A DNA stretch of 64,000 nucleotides from Rhizopus sp. PT2906 (Eukaryota; Mucoromycota; Mucoromycetes; Mucorales; Rhizopodaceae). The translations under genes were made by a program, and so were the position numbers. Under the pieces are notes generated by a model. It made no database searches. It saw only the letters and a program-made list of their open reading frames with translations, and was not told the DNA's origin. The DNA is taken from NCBI GenBank assembly GCA_025529335.1, contig JAMYHX010000215.1, forward strand, positions 1-64,000, read 5' to 3'. Position 1 is the first letter of the stretch; every line of letters starts with the position of its first letter. Below are positions 13,763 to 24,347 of this stretch, one piece after another.

Positions 13763-14176
13763 CTATGTCAAGCGCTCAGAGTTTTCACGATTTTTGCGCT
13801 GAAGACGAGACACTCTTGGCTTACGACCACCGTGAACACTGCGATAGAGCTTTTCACCCCAGTTGAAGCATTCCTCACACGCCACTTTCTTGTGTTCCAT
13901 GCAGCCAGGTTTACCTTTATCAACCCTGGTCCACTTGTGAGCCACGGAGAGGGGTTCTCGATCATCACCTTTCCATTTATTCGTGTATTCTTCTTCAGTC
14001 ATCTTTTCATGTAGCATGTCTTCAACTATCATATTATTCGCCGACCGATTGTCTGTAGGACATTTATCACAGACCTCCAAACCATGACGCGTGCAAAAGA
14101 TAAAGCCATTGATGGTAACAGAGTAAGAGTCTACGGTATTATTCAAATCTTCTTCTGGAGCGAATTGTGAGTCCAT
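13763..14176 (-). CDS. Small zinc-ribbon-like protein with two C-x2-H-x4-C-x2-C motifs
   Basis: A single-exon 137-residue protein. Two copies of the same metal-binding pattern are seen: CTRHGLEVCDKC near residue 28 and CMEHKKVACEEC near residue 95, each C-x2-H-x4-C-x2-C. They could each bind one zinc ion or pair with each other. Between them is an acidic helical linker, and the C-terminus is basic (GGRKPRVSRLQRKNRENSER), suggesting nucleic acid contact. I do not recognise a named family. The ATG at 14176 is preferred; an upstream in-frame start would add a hydrophobic segment coded by the 5' flank. Confidence 0.6.
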   Translation of the reverse strand: MDSQFAPEEDLNNTVDSYSVTINGFIFCTRHGLEVCDKCPTDNRSANNMIVEDMLHEKMTEEEYTNKWKGDDREPLSVAHKWTRVDKGKPGCMEHKKVACEECFNWGEKLYRSVHGGRKPRVSRLQRKNRENSERLT

Positions 14177-15340
14177 GTTTGATATTAATAAAGAAGAGAA
14201 AAAAAGTGGGTAACTGAATATCCCTTTTATAGTTTTATTCAATTTAATCACACCACCACTTTTTCCCTTTTGCATGAATTTTTTTGTTTTGGTTTTCCCT
14301 TTTGCTTCCCATGAGAAATAAGATGCATTCTTTTTGTTTATTAAAAAAGAGTGAAACCTTTGCTAGGCTAAACTTTACCTTAACTCCCTCTTTTATTCAA
14401 TTCATCTTTCTTCAAAGGGCTTTTCCCCCAGTTTATTTTATAATTAACTCAGGTGATCTCATTTCATTTAATGAAGTGCTTTGTGTGAGTTTTATTTTAA
14501 AAAACAGTAAAAACAATACTTTGTTGCCAAATGATGACCATCTTTTAAAAAAAAAGTTGTTCATCAAAGCATAAATAGACTCCTCAGGGGGTCTTTTTTC
14601 TTTTTTGAACAGTATAGTTCGTAGGTACCCACGCATGCTTACACACATACACACACACGCACACAAAATGATGTAGCAAATAGGAACCGGGCGCTCCCTT
14701 TCTTGTGTTGGTGTAAACTTTATTGTCAATGCAACTTCCCATATCCTGCTTTCCATGGCCAATAACAGTCTTTATTATTCAATAGGCGATTAAATTAATC
14801 CAATGAATATGTTTTATTCCCTTCATTCGCATTTTGACCAACAAATTAATGTCTTTGACACAAAAAAAGCATCCTTTTCCTCGCACATTTGACGATTGAA
14901 TCCAATCTCAAATCCTTGTCAATATCACACAATGATTCTGGTTCTCCCAAACAGGTTATGCACGACTATTTAGTATAGACTATTTTCTTGTAACTCTCTC
15001 ATTAAAAGCCTATTGTATGCTCAGCCAGGGAAAGAAAAATAACCTCATAAAAGCAGTTTCGTGAAACTCGTTTGAATGACCCAGCTTTAAATATCTATAT
15101 ACCTTTTATGACACACTACTATTACGATATAACCAAATAGGTTCATCGTTCCTTCTTTATTAAAGCCAAAACTCAATGCGAGCGTAGTAAAACGATGACT
15201 GTGAGGTCACGTTTTGTGCATAAAAGAACTCTCCGAAAAAAAAAAAACAGGGACACACAAAGAAAAGCTTGTAAAATGATCAAATTACTATTATATAAAG
15301 TCAATACAAATACAAAAGAAATTACACAAGTCGCATTTCA
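14177..15340. other. Gene-free region of about 1.2 kb
   Basis: AT-rich DNA with a CA-rich run near 14640-14663. Only short frames without homology or start context are seen. It includes the promoter of the 13.8-14.2 kb gene and the 3' flank of the KRE9-like gene. I found no tRNA-like T-loop motif. Confidence 0.5.
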
Positions 15341-16503
15341 TTAGGTCTCATGAGGTTTGTTATTAGGATGAACTTCATCAGGCTTTTGATACGTCGTTTC
15401 AGGTTTTTGGTAATTGGGTGCAGACATGGAGGAGAGGAGTAACAAGGTGGGATCATTCACGGTGAGTCCTCCAGATGAAGTCTCACTTGGCAACATGGTC
15501 TTGCCATGCGTTAAAGGATCTGCGTTATAAGGTGCAGTGCTGGTTGTCATTTGTGGAGAGAGAGATGCTTCCGTGTTGGTTGTGTAATCATGTGCAGATT
15601 CAATATTAGATGTACGTTGTTGTGAATAATACGAATGTGTTTGTTGCATTTGTTGTTGAGGGCCTGAATAAGGTGGTAAGAACGAAGGTGTGTATTGTCC
15701 TTCAGGTCCGGTCATGAAAGGCTGCTGACTCATTTGAATGGCTGTCGAATCAGGACCTGAAAATTCGTCCTTTTGTGGAACAGGCATAGACATGTATTGT
15801 TGTTGGTTATTATTATTATTATTGTTGTTATCTTGGTTATCAGCACTTTTATTGTTCTTCTTTCTTCTTAAAAGGAGCTATGTAGATCATGAGTATTAAG
15901 AAAAAAAAAAAGTAACATACTTACAATAAGAGCAGCTATAGCTCCAATCACGACAACAGCTCCACCAACAGCAATACCAGCTATAGCTCCAGTTGACAAT
16001 GAGGAACCTTGAGGTTCTGGTGAGAAGGTTTCTTGTGGAGTACCGGTGGATTTTGAGGTGCTCGAGGATCGAGTGTTTCTAGAAGCGGAGGCTGTTGGAC
16101 CTATAGAAGCAGTGGCTCCACTGACGATGTATGATGTAGTTGGTTCAATCATGCTTTGACTATATAGAATGAAGGGACCCAAGGTGGCATATTGAGAAAT
16201 ATTTTGATAACCAACAAAATAGTAATTGATACCAGGCGTGGCTGATTCTGGTATGTTTAACATGGCTGTAGGCAGTAGGTTTGTAGGCAAGTTGTCCCAG
16301 GTATACAATCCAGACAGGCTGCCATCTGGATTTTGAACAGCAAGCTTTATAGTCACAGGCAGAGAGTAATCATAATCTTTCCAACTAACAAAGGCTGTCC
16401 CTCCAACTTGTACAGGTATCTTATACTGAAACCATGAAAGACTGAATGCAGTCACTGAATGAACGATCAAGCATAACTGCACCAAACGCTTCACTACACC
16501 CAT
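15341..16503 (-). CDS. KRE9/KNH-like type I membrane protein
   Basis: Two exons. The product starts with a signal peptide (MGVVKRLVQLCLIVHSVTAF) followed by a beta-sandwich of about 100 residues with the KRE9/KNH-like pattern of alternating strands (IPVQVGGTAFVSWKDY; GINYYFVGYQNISQYATLGP). A Ser/Thr-rich, probably O-glycosylated stem follows, then a Gly/Ala/Val transmembrane segment and a basic stop-transfer (LLRRKK). The cytosolic tail is rich in Asn, Gln, Pro and Ser. It is probably a cell wall/plasma membrane protein; a role in beta-glucan organisation or wall sensing is inferred from the family. It is a paralogue of the gene at 44.9-46.1 kb, and a fragment of that paralogue sits just upstream at 17.0-17.6 kb. 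Confidence 0.65.
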
Positions 16504-17004
16504 TGTCGATCCAAGGAAAGAAAATGAAAATAAAAATAAAAAAAGGAAATAAAGAGTGTGGATAAATCAAGGCTTGAATAGTTTAGAGAAGAAATGGTGT
16601 AGGCTCTATTGTGCGACTGGTTGCTGATGTGTGACCTTCAGCAGCTCTTTTTGTAACTTTAGTTAGTTCTTCCATCTCTATATCTTTGGATTATTTCCCA
16701 CTACGATCTTGTCGTCTTGATCATATACGACATATCGCATCCTTAGATCATCTTAATGGAATTACAAAGATGTCACAGTCAATTATGTATCTAGGGAGAG
16801 AAAAAGAGGAAGGGGAGATCATACTTCTCTCTTTAGTGATTCAGTCAATCGACGTGCGCGGAGTGTTCATTGCGCCACGAACAAGTGTTGCACAAGATAT
16901 ATTATTAATTTTATTTATGTTCTTTTCTTTTTTGTCAACTCGAGATCGAATAGGCTACATTTACATGCTTTTTTTTTTAAGCCAAGTAATAAACAATAAA
17001 AAGA
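16504..17004. other. Promoter region of the KRE9-like gene
   Basis: AT-rich flank with no supported gene. An open frame on the plus strand here is only the antisense shadow of the adjacent gene fragment. Confidence 0.45.
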
Positions 17005-17605
17005 GACAAAATCGGGTTTTTGATGATACTCTTGCTTTGTTGATGATTCGTTCATTTCAAGCTTTTCTGCCAGACTTTCTACAATCTCTTCCTTATTGTT
17101 CGTTGTTGTTGAAGGCGGCCAATTGTTACGGAATGGGTTGGCTGAATACTGTTGTTGTGATCCCCATTGCTGTGCTGGCAATGTATGATTTGGTTGTCCC
17201 TGAAAGTGTTGGGGTATAGGCATCGTGTCGTACGGAGGAAAGGGCAGTTGGCTTGGATCAGGATGTTGTTGCTTACTGTAATCGACCGGCGATGACAGTT
17301 GCGTATAGGCTGGTAAAGGAGGAGAAGGAGGAACAGAGGAGGGTTTGTCATACGGTTTGGTTGGTGAAGTGTAGCCTGAGCTGCCTGGTGAGCTGGGCTT
17401 ATGTTCTGTCATGTTGATTGGTGTTGTTGACGAGTTGTTAGGGCGATACACAGATGATTTTGATACACGTGGTCTACGAAAAAATAACTACAACATGGAT
17501 AAGTTAAGAGTGAATAATTGCACTTTGCTAGGACTTGCAAAGAATACAAGGGCAACAGTGACAGTGGCTACTGCAGCTGATCCAATGGCTACTTCCACAA
17601 TAGCA
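17005..17605 (-). pseudogene. Duplicated 3' fragment of the 44.9-kb membrane protein gene
   Basis: About 600 bp that match 45,472-46,083 in inverted orientation with only a few differences. It contains the end of the transmembrane segment, the intron and most of the cytosolic tail, but no signal peptide, ectodomain or original stop codon. The intron is retained, so this is a DNA-level copy, not a processed one. Its intron donor has changed from GT to GC. One 12-bp Pro/Ser repeat unit present in the parent is missing here. The frame runs on past the breakpoint at about 17,005 into unrelated sequence. With no start and no ectodomain it is most likely a non-functional fragment. Confidence 0.8.
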
Positions 17606-17879
17606 GATGTCGTATTTACCCTATAAACACTTAATCGTTTGAGATTACTATATATCTATACTCTAAGAATAAATAATGCAAAGAGCCTGACAACAATACA
17701 TGCTATTAACATATAGCGCGACATGCTCAATTCTCATTGGCCACGCAATAATCCTGTTTGCATAAAGATGCTGCTTTTAATAACGAGCCTTTTCTCTCTC
17801 TCTCGTCTTAATATACAATAAAGAGATTATATAGGGACTAATCGATACACATTTCCCTTATTACTTTATATATTCGAGA

Positions 17880-19176
17880 CATATCACAAGGTTGCTTTTT
17901 CTGGACTCTTGATACGTACGATATATGGCCAGCACTTTTATTTCTCCACAATTGTCTTCGTCCTCCTGATGACTATCGCCAGCTTTCTCTTGGTGCTGTA
18001 AACTTCATTCCTTTTGTTCATGGCCTGCCATCTAATGAACTGCTCTCATCCATCATGTCTACTGCAAGGTTTCGTCAAGCTCTCTTGATTCATCACGAGT
18101 AACTTTCCACTGCACTATCAATAACCAAAAGACAATGGAACATGTTTTGGAATGATGATATTCCACTTAAAGCGAGAGACGCTAGGTTCCGCTTGTTGCA
18201 CTATAAGCTCCCCTATTGGATTACGTTACATTGATTCATTTCTGCTACTTTCGTGGACCCTTTATGCCCCTTATGCTCTGCCACCTCTGAAGACACTTCT
18301 CATTTTATATATGCATGTCCGCACAAGCATCCTGTATATGAATATACATGGGACATTTGCCTCGACGCTTCCTTTTAGTGTCCATGATCTTCATGTGGCT
18401 ATGTTTTCTTTATGTTTTCTTGTTATACAAGCATATGTCATTCTCCTTCCAGTTCCTTTCTTGTACCGTGCTTGCAATATGGTCAGCCCAATGGCTTCAT
18501 ATAATCCATGGCATTCCTTTGACTTTGGCACGGTTGTATGCCGAGTACACTCATACGTTGCTTCTCTCACCGAGCCAGAGAATCCCTCAAGTTATGATGT
18601 CTGCCTTGACATCTTTTGACTTCAATTTCTGCAGTTTCTTTTTTTTTTTTTTTTTTCTCTTTTTCTCTTCACCTCTCACATTTTGAATGGCTGGCACTCT
18701 ATTCACGCATAACATTTAATAATGCCTTTTTTTTGTCACATGCGTTTATTCCTCAGCGAGCTTTTTGTAACGTGGTGAATCTTATCAGTAGTATCCACGT
18801 ACAAAAAGTGGAGTTTTTGTGGGATGTTTCCATCAGGCTTCTCGTGAACAATACCCCTAGTGTCGAATGGGGTGCCTTCAAGAGGCCTGGTTGCAACTTA
18901 CTATTCATTATGTAGTAGACTCCTCCATGCAAGCAGGTAGTACGGCCTCAACGACCGTTATAGGTATAGAGTATGGTCTCACCATAGGCAGTACAGCATC
19001 GCGTTCTATACTTGACGTGGTCCACATTAGCCCCAATATTATCAGCTCCATTGGACTCAAGGGTCTATTTAATCTTTTTTTCTTTCTTTCCCTCCACGAT
19101 GCTAGAACAGGCTTTCGTCCTGTGGGGGATGGATCCAAGCTATATGTTGAATAGTTTTGGTGAACGAAGATTCTAG
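17880..19176 (+). mobile_element. Decayed non-LTR retrotransposon (LINE) 3' end, copy A
   Basis: Reading across stops and frameshifts gives the C-terminal part of a LINE reverse transcriptase protein, including the zinc-binding domain CPLCSATSEDTSHFIYACP near 18,260-18,320 (C-x2-C ... H-x4-C) and downstream segments such as WLHIIHGIPLTLARLYAEYT. In-frame stops (for example near 18,228 and 18,380) show it is dead. From about 18,470 to 19,176 it is closely similar to 49,274-48,539 on the other strand, and both copies stop at the same 3' sequence (GATTCTAGCTTTT). The 3' non-coding part contains an 18-bp T run (18,639-18,656) and a small hairpin near 19,107-19,123. Confidence 0.7.
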
Positions 19177-19612
19177 CTTTTTTTTCTTATCTTTTGTCTT
19201 CTTTACAAACTAATCTTCGTTTGAGATTCATTGTGAAAGTCAATCTTATTTTGCCACATGTCGGATTGTAAACTAATAAGCCTTACTTCTTTTAATGGGC
19301 TTATCTTGTTTTCACATTCATAAAGATACTCAAGAATCTTATTGACGCATAGTCTTTTTCGTTCAGATGTAAAATAAATAGGCTATAACCACTAAATATT
19401 ACAACTTTGACTTCTTAAATTTTTCAGCTTGCCAAGTTTGATCCTTCTTTGATCACACGGCTTTTTAGCCGGTTGTATATTTCAAAATTGCAAGAGAGAA
19501 ACGGGAGTGTCGTGACTGTTTATGTAAACTCCGCGATTTTTTTCAACATGACAAGCCTTCCAAAACTTTTTTTCTTAAAAGCAACGCCGTTTTCAAACAG
19601 AATAGAAACATA
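19177..19612. other. Promoter region of the eIF3e gene
   Basis: AT-rich intergenic DNA between the LINE 3' end and the eIF3e ATG. I see no gene. Confidence 0.45.
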
Positions 19613-21258
19613 ATGGCTGCAACACATGACTTGACGATGAAGATGATTCCCTTCTTGGATCGTCATCTTGTTTTTCCTCTTATAGAATTCCTTGAATTAA
19701 AGGAAGTTTATGTTGCTGAAAATTTACTCAAAGCCAAATACGATTTATTCAAAAATTCAAACATGGTCGACTTTGTTGTTGACCTTTACAAAAAATTGAA
19801 CAAGACTGAGGAAACTCCAAAGGGTAAAAAAAAAAAGTTAGACAGTTAAAAGAATCGCTCATTGACTCGATGAATGCATAGAATTTGCCGAAAAGAGAGA
19901 AAGTGTTTTGGCTCGAATGGAAGATTTGAGAACAAAAGCTCAAAAAGTGATGGAAGTTCTTCAGAAGCCTGAAGTCATTGCTGTTCTCCGTCAAGATAAA
20001 GCAGAAAGCATTCAGTATTTAAAGGATAATTACCAAGTAAGAAAGATAGACACGGCATTTTTCGAGTATTACGATGATCTAACTCATTTTATGTTAGTTT
20101 ACTGATGACTCTATCAACATTTTATACGAATTCGGTCAATTCCAATACAACTGTGGTGATTATGGAGGAGCCGCCGATTATCTTTACCATTATCGTGTTT
20201 TGGTAAGAAAGAGAAAAGGATGATTTATGAAAAAGAAAGCTTATCTTTTGTACTAGTCTTCTGATCCCGAACGTTCTCTTTCTGCCACTTGGGGAAAGAT
20301 GGCTGCAGAAATCTTGACAGGTAACTGGGATGGCGCATTAGAAGAAATTCAAAAATTGAGAGAAGCTATTGATCAAAAGGTAAAAAGAAGAGCTTGTATA
20401 GCAGGGACAATGGACTAATGATTCTTGCCGAGTAGAGCTTTGTATCACCTCTCCAACAGCTTCAACAACGTACTTGGCTTCTTCACTGGTCTCTTTTCGT
20501 TTTCTTCAATCACCCCAAGGGCCGTGATTGCATGGTTGATATGTTCCTTACACCTCAATACATCAACACTATCCAAACTTCTTGCCCTTGGGTTTTGCGT
20601 TATCTCACAACAGCTGTTGTTACAAATAAGCGCAGAAAGCACCAGATGAAAGAATTAGTTAAAATTATTGAACAAGAATCTTATGAATACCAAGATCCCG
20701 TTACTCAATTTGTAGAGGCACTTTTCGTACACTTTGACTTTGAAGGCGCACAAAAGAAATTAAAAGAATGTGAAGATGTGCTGATGAACGACTTCTTTTT
20801 GGCTGCTACTCAAGAAGATTTTATGGAAAGCGCGAGACAATTCATCTCTGAGACATATTGTAGAATTCATCAAAAGATTGACATCAAGTAAAGAAAGAAA
20901 GAAAGAAAGAAAGAGAGAAAAAGAATAGAAATACTTATATATCATCATAGGCAAATGTCACAAAGATTGAACTTGAGTCAAGAAGAAGGTGAAAAGTGGA
21001 TTGTTAACTTAATTAGAGATACACGCGTTGATGCAAAGATTGACTTTGAAGAAGTAAATAAGAGAGAAATGAATAGACCAAAGTTACTGACCGTCTTTTT
21101 TCTAGAATACTGTCATCATGAACACACCTATTACATCTGTATATCAGCAAGTTATCGAACGTACAAAGACACTCTCTTTCCGATCACAAGTGCTTGCATC
21201 TACCATCAAAAGACGAGAAGTTCAAGTTGCAAATAACTCAAACGAAGTTTCAGCTTAA
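19613..21258 (+). CDS. EIF3E: Translation initiation factor eIF3 subunit e (Int6)
   Basis: Spliced gene of about seven exons. The N-terminus ([20 protein letters not shown], then [14 protein letters not shown]) is the eIF3e signature, and later exons carry [18 protein letters not shown] helices and a C-terminal PCI domain ending in a winged helix ([20 protein letters not shown]). eIF3e belongs to the PCI/MPN octamer core of eIF3, which joins the 40S subunit to mRNA; it also links to proteasome and NMD pathways in some fungi. Last exon ends with TAA at 21,256-21,258. A GAAA microsatellite lies in an intron near 20,890-20,921. The ATG at 19,613 fits the family start exactly. Confidence 0.93.
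20890..20921. repeat. GAAA microsatellite in an eIF3e intron
   Basis: About seven GAAA-type units on the plus strand, directly after the exon ending near 20,888. They form much of an intron, without a visible effect on the splice signals. Confidence 0.75.
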
Positions 21259-21521
21259 AAGTTTTCTATTGTTTGTTAAATTAAAAAGACTCTTAGTTTT
21301 TTTTTTTCTGCGAAAAAGAAAGAAATTGTTTTTATGAAATGACTGTAACTTGTAACATTAAAAAGGAGAAGAAGAGCATTTGGATCTCCTATCACCCCCC
21401 ACACCGTTCTTTGTTTTATCCCCCAAGTGAGATTGGTCATATGATAAGCTCATTTACTTATTTAAACAGACGTACTCAGATTCACCCCTTTTTTTTTTTC
21501 TTTTTTTAATTTATTTTCAAC

Positions 21522-23427
21522 ATGACAAACGAGCAATCGCCGTTATTACAACAAAATAAACCGCCTGTTTCTAGACCAAAATATAAAAGAAGACGATCAT
21601 CATTTGATCCGTCTACTTATAATAGTATAGGAACTGTACCAGACGCCATTGCCAATCAAGAAACCACGCGGGAGTCAGGCCTTAATTTGCTTCAGATATT
21701 AGGTTTGACCGTGTGCATGGCAGGTGTTCAATTTACGTGTAAGGATCGAGCCATAGCTACCACTTGTAACCATAGTAACCTCTTCTTTCTATTATCGCAG
21801 GGACGGTTGAACTATCGTAAGATGAAAACATGAGCTTAAGATATAGATGAAATAACCATCAAACAATAGCTACGGCACGCCCTATTTAATATCACTTGAT
21901 TTATCCAAGGAGCTAACGGCCCTCGTCTGGTTGGCGGGCCCCCTCTCTGGTCTTATTGTGCAACCCGTAAGTAGCTTTGACATCATGCCATTGATCGGTT
22001 CCTGAATATAAATGACTTCATAGTTAATTGGCGCATACAGTGACAAATGCACATCTCGATTTGGAAAACGTAGACCATTTATTGTAGGCGCAGGCATATT
22101 AACGTGCCTGTCTATGGTTGGCATCGCATATGCAAGAGAGTTAGGAACTATGATCGCCGATCAATTTTACAATTCGTCCAAGGAAGCTGTAAAGGGAGCT
22201 GATTGCTAGAAAGTGCGGTAATTAACTTGTTGGTTTAGGTTCACACGTATTCTATCATCGTAGCCGTATCCTCATTTTACTTTCTCGATTTTACATTAAA
22301 CGCTGTTCAAGCTATTTGCAGAGCCCTAATTCTGGATATACCACCTCTTTGGCAGCAAGAGTATGCAAATGCATGGAGTGCACGCATGAGCAATACAGCC
22401 ATGGTTTTTGGATATTTTATTGGCTTTATTGATCTTGTCAACTTCTTTCCTTGGTTAGGTGACACTCAAATGAAAGTATTTTGCATTGTAGGCACTCTTG
22501 TGTTTATTACAACTCTGGCTATTACATGCTTTGCTGTAAAAGAAAAGCAACATGTTGAAAATGGTGACCAAGATGACCTGTAGGTTCAAACCTCAATCGA
22601 CGTATCATTTATTAACCTCTCAAACAACAGGCCATGGTATAGCACCTTCCAATACGTCTGGCGTGCTTTCCGTTATTTACCAAAACCAATTCAGTCATTA
22701 TGTAACACACAGTTCTTTGCTTGGATGGGTTGGTTTCCTTATTTGTTCTACAGGTAAGAATAAAGAAATTAGAAATTAGAAAAAAGATGCCTTACTTTGC
22801 GGCATGATCAGCACACAGTGGGTGTCAGACCTTTACTTCATATCTCATCCTGACAACGGAGACTGGGCCGAAGGTACCAGAGCAGGCTCCTTTGCGTTAT
22901 TGTGTAATGCCCTGGTCTCTGTGATTGCAGGCGTGGTCATTCCTGCTCTTGTCATGCGTTTTGAAAAAAAGGGCATCTGGTTTCTTTCTTTGCTGAATGT
23001 TTATACTGCGTCTCAGCTGATCATTGCTGGTTCTTTATTGTCGGCTTGGTTCGTCCGCTCGGTCACAACAGCTACTGTCATCTTGGCCATCATGGGTATC
23101 CCATGGGCTATCGTGCTCTGGATACCATTCTCGTTAGTCGGTGAATATGTTAGTTATGAGGATGAACAACGCCAAAAGAAACTTCCCACAGCAACAAGTG
23201 AGCATCAACAGCAAGATGACTTTGATGCAGGCATGATTTTGGGTGTACACAACATGTACATCGTGTTCCCTCAGTTTGCTGTAGCTATTATCTCTTCTAT
23301 TATATTTGCTATTGCTTCGGATAGCAAAGCATCAGGTGAATCTAATGTTGCTATTGTATTGGCATTTGGTGGTTTAATGGCTTTGATTGCTGCTGTATTT
23401 AGTAGATTTATTAAGCGTGTAAAATAA
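21522..23427 (+). CDS. GPH-family sugar/proton symporter (SUT-like)
   Basis: Multi-exon gene for a 12-helix transporter. After a soluble Arg-rich N-terminus comes the first helix (LLQILGLTVCMAGVQFT), then WLAGPLSGLIVQP and the sucrose-transporter signature RFGKRRPFI after helix 3 (near 22,055). Other markers are SFYFLDFTLNAVQAICRALI and, in the C-terminal half, IPWAIVLWIPFSLVGEY. The fission yeast and plant relatives import sucrose or maltose with protons at the plasma membrane; the substrate here is inferred. The last exon codes for the cytosolic loop with DEQRQKK and the final two helices. Nothing in the context says how it is regulated. Confidence 0.85.
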
Positions 23428-23453
23428 AGACTTTATTGTTGTTATTAAAGAAA

Positions 23454-24347
23454 TCAACCTCTAATCCACTCTTGAACCTTTTCAATATCCTCCTTCTCTA
23501 CGGAACAGGATACAAACTCTACTTGATTATCCACATGATCAAACTTGAAATTTTCTCCTTCATATCCCAAGTATGCTTCAGCCTCATCTTCTTCTGATTG
23601 TTCCACTCTAGCTGTACGAGTGGATCTCAGGCGATTACTATAGAATAAAGTCAATCATTCCCTTCTTTTGTAATAATATTTACTTACATCTCGTTCTCAA
23701 GCATCAACTTGACTTTATCCGTTGGTAAGGCCGTAATCATATCTGACTTGTTACATGCAATTAGAATAGGAATACGGTTCTTTTGTACTTGAGCTTTAGC
23801 TAATACATCATACAAATACTCAGCTACTGATCGAATTTGTCTATTCAAAGTTGTACTATCCACCACAAACACAATAGTTCGAGTAACAGGTAAGAAGTCA
23901 TTATAGCGATAGCGTACACGTTCATGACCTGGTAAGTCTACAAGGTCATATGTCTACATAGGGTTTGATTTAGCCTACCTTATTTGTTATATATGTATGT
24001 AAACCGTTACCTTATTCGAAAGTACAAGTTGACCTTCATTCTCTTTCATAGATGATACAGTTGGACGTTTCTCGTTGAATCGCAACTATAAACAGATTAG
24101 ATATGTGTGTAATAACTATTACTATTATTATATTACAAGTGTATACATGGCTGTTTTACCAGCATCACAGATGCCTAATAACAATACTGCATTTCTATTT
24201 TGTTTTTTTGTATAAAATGACAATACAATAACTGATTGACGTTTGATTAACATACACCGCAATTTTTACTTTACTCGTTTATATACCAGTCGTGATCAAT
24301 AAAACAGCCACAGCAACAATTGCTTTTATTAGTAGCGATTGGTCCAT
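23454..24347 (-). CDS. SRPRB: Signal recognition particle receptor beta subunit
   Basis: The first exon (24,347-24,287) codes for an N-terminal membrane anchor (LLIKAIVAVAVLLITT), joined by a short intron to VIVLSFYTKKQNRNAVLLLG. GTPase motifs follow: G1 GICDAGKT, G3 DLPGHERVR, and G4 CNKSD, plus the family segment IVFVVDSTTLNRQIRSVAEY. SR-beta is a membrane-anchored Arf/Sar-like GTPase that holds SR-alpha at the ER for co-translational targeting. Without the first exon the protein would lack its anchor, which supports this start. The protein ends VQEWIRG at TGA 23,454-23,456. Confidence 0.9.

Noticed and set aside
16686..17219. Long plus-strand open frame (177 codons)
   Set aside because: It is antisense to the duplicated gene fragment and follows its codon structure; no domain and no conserved start.
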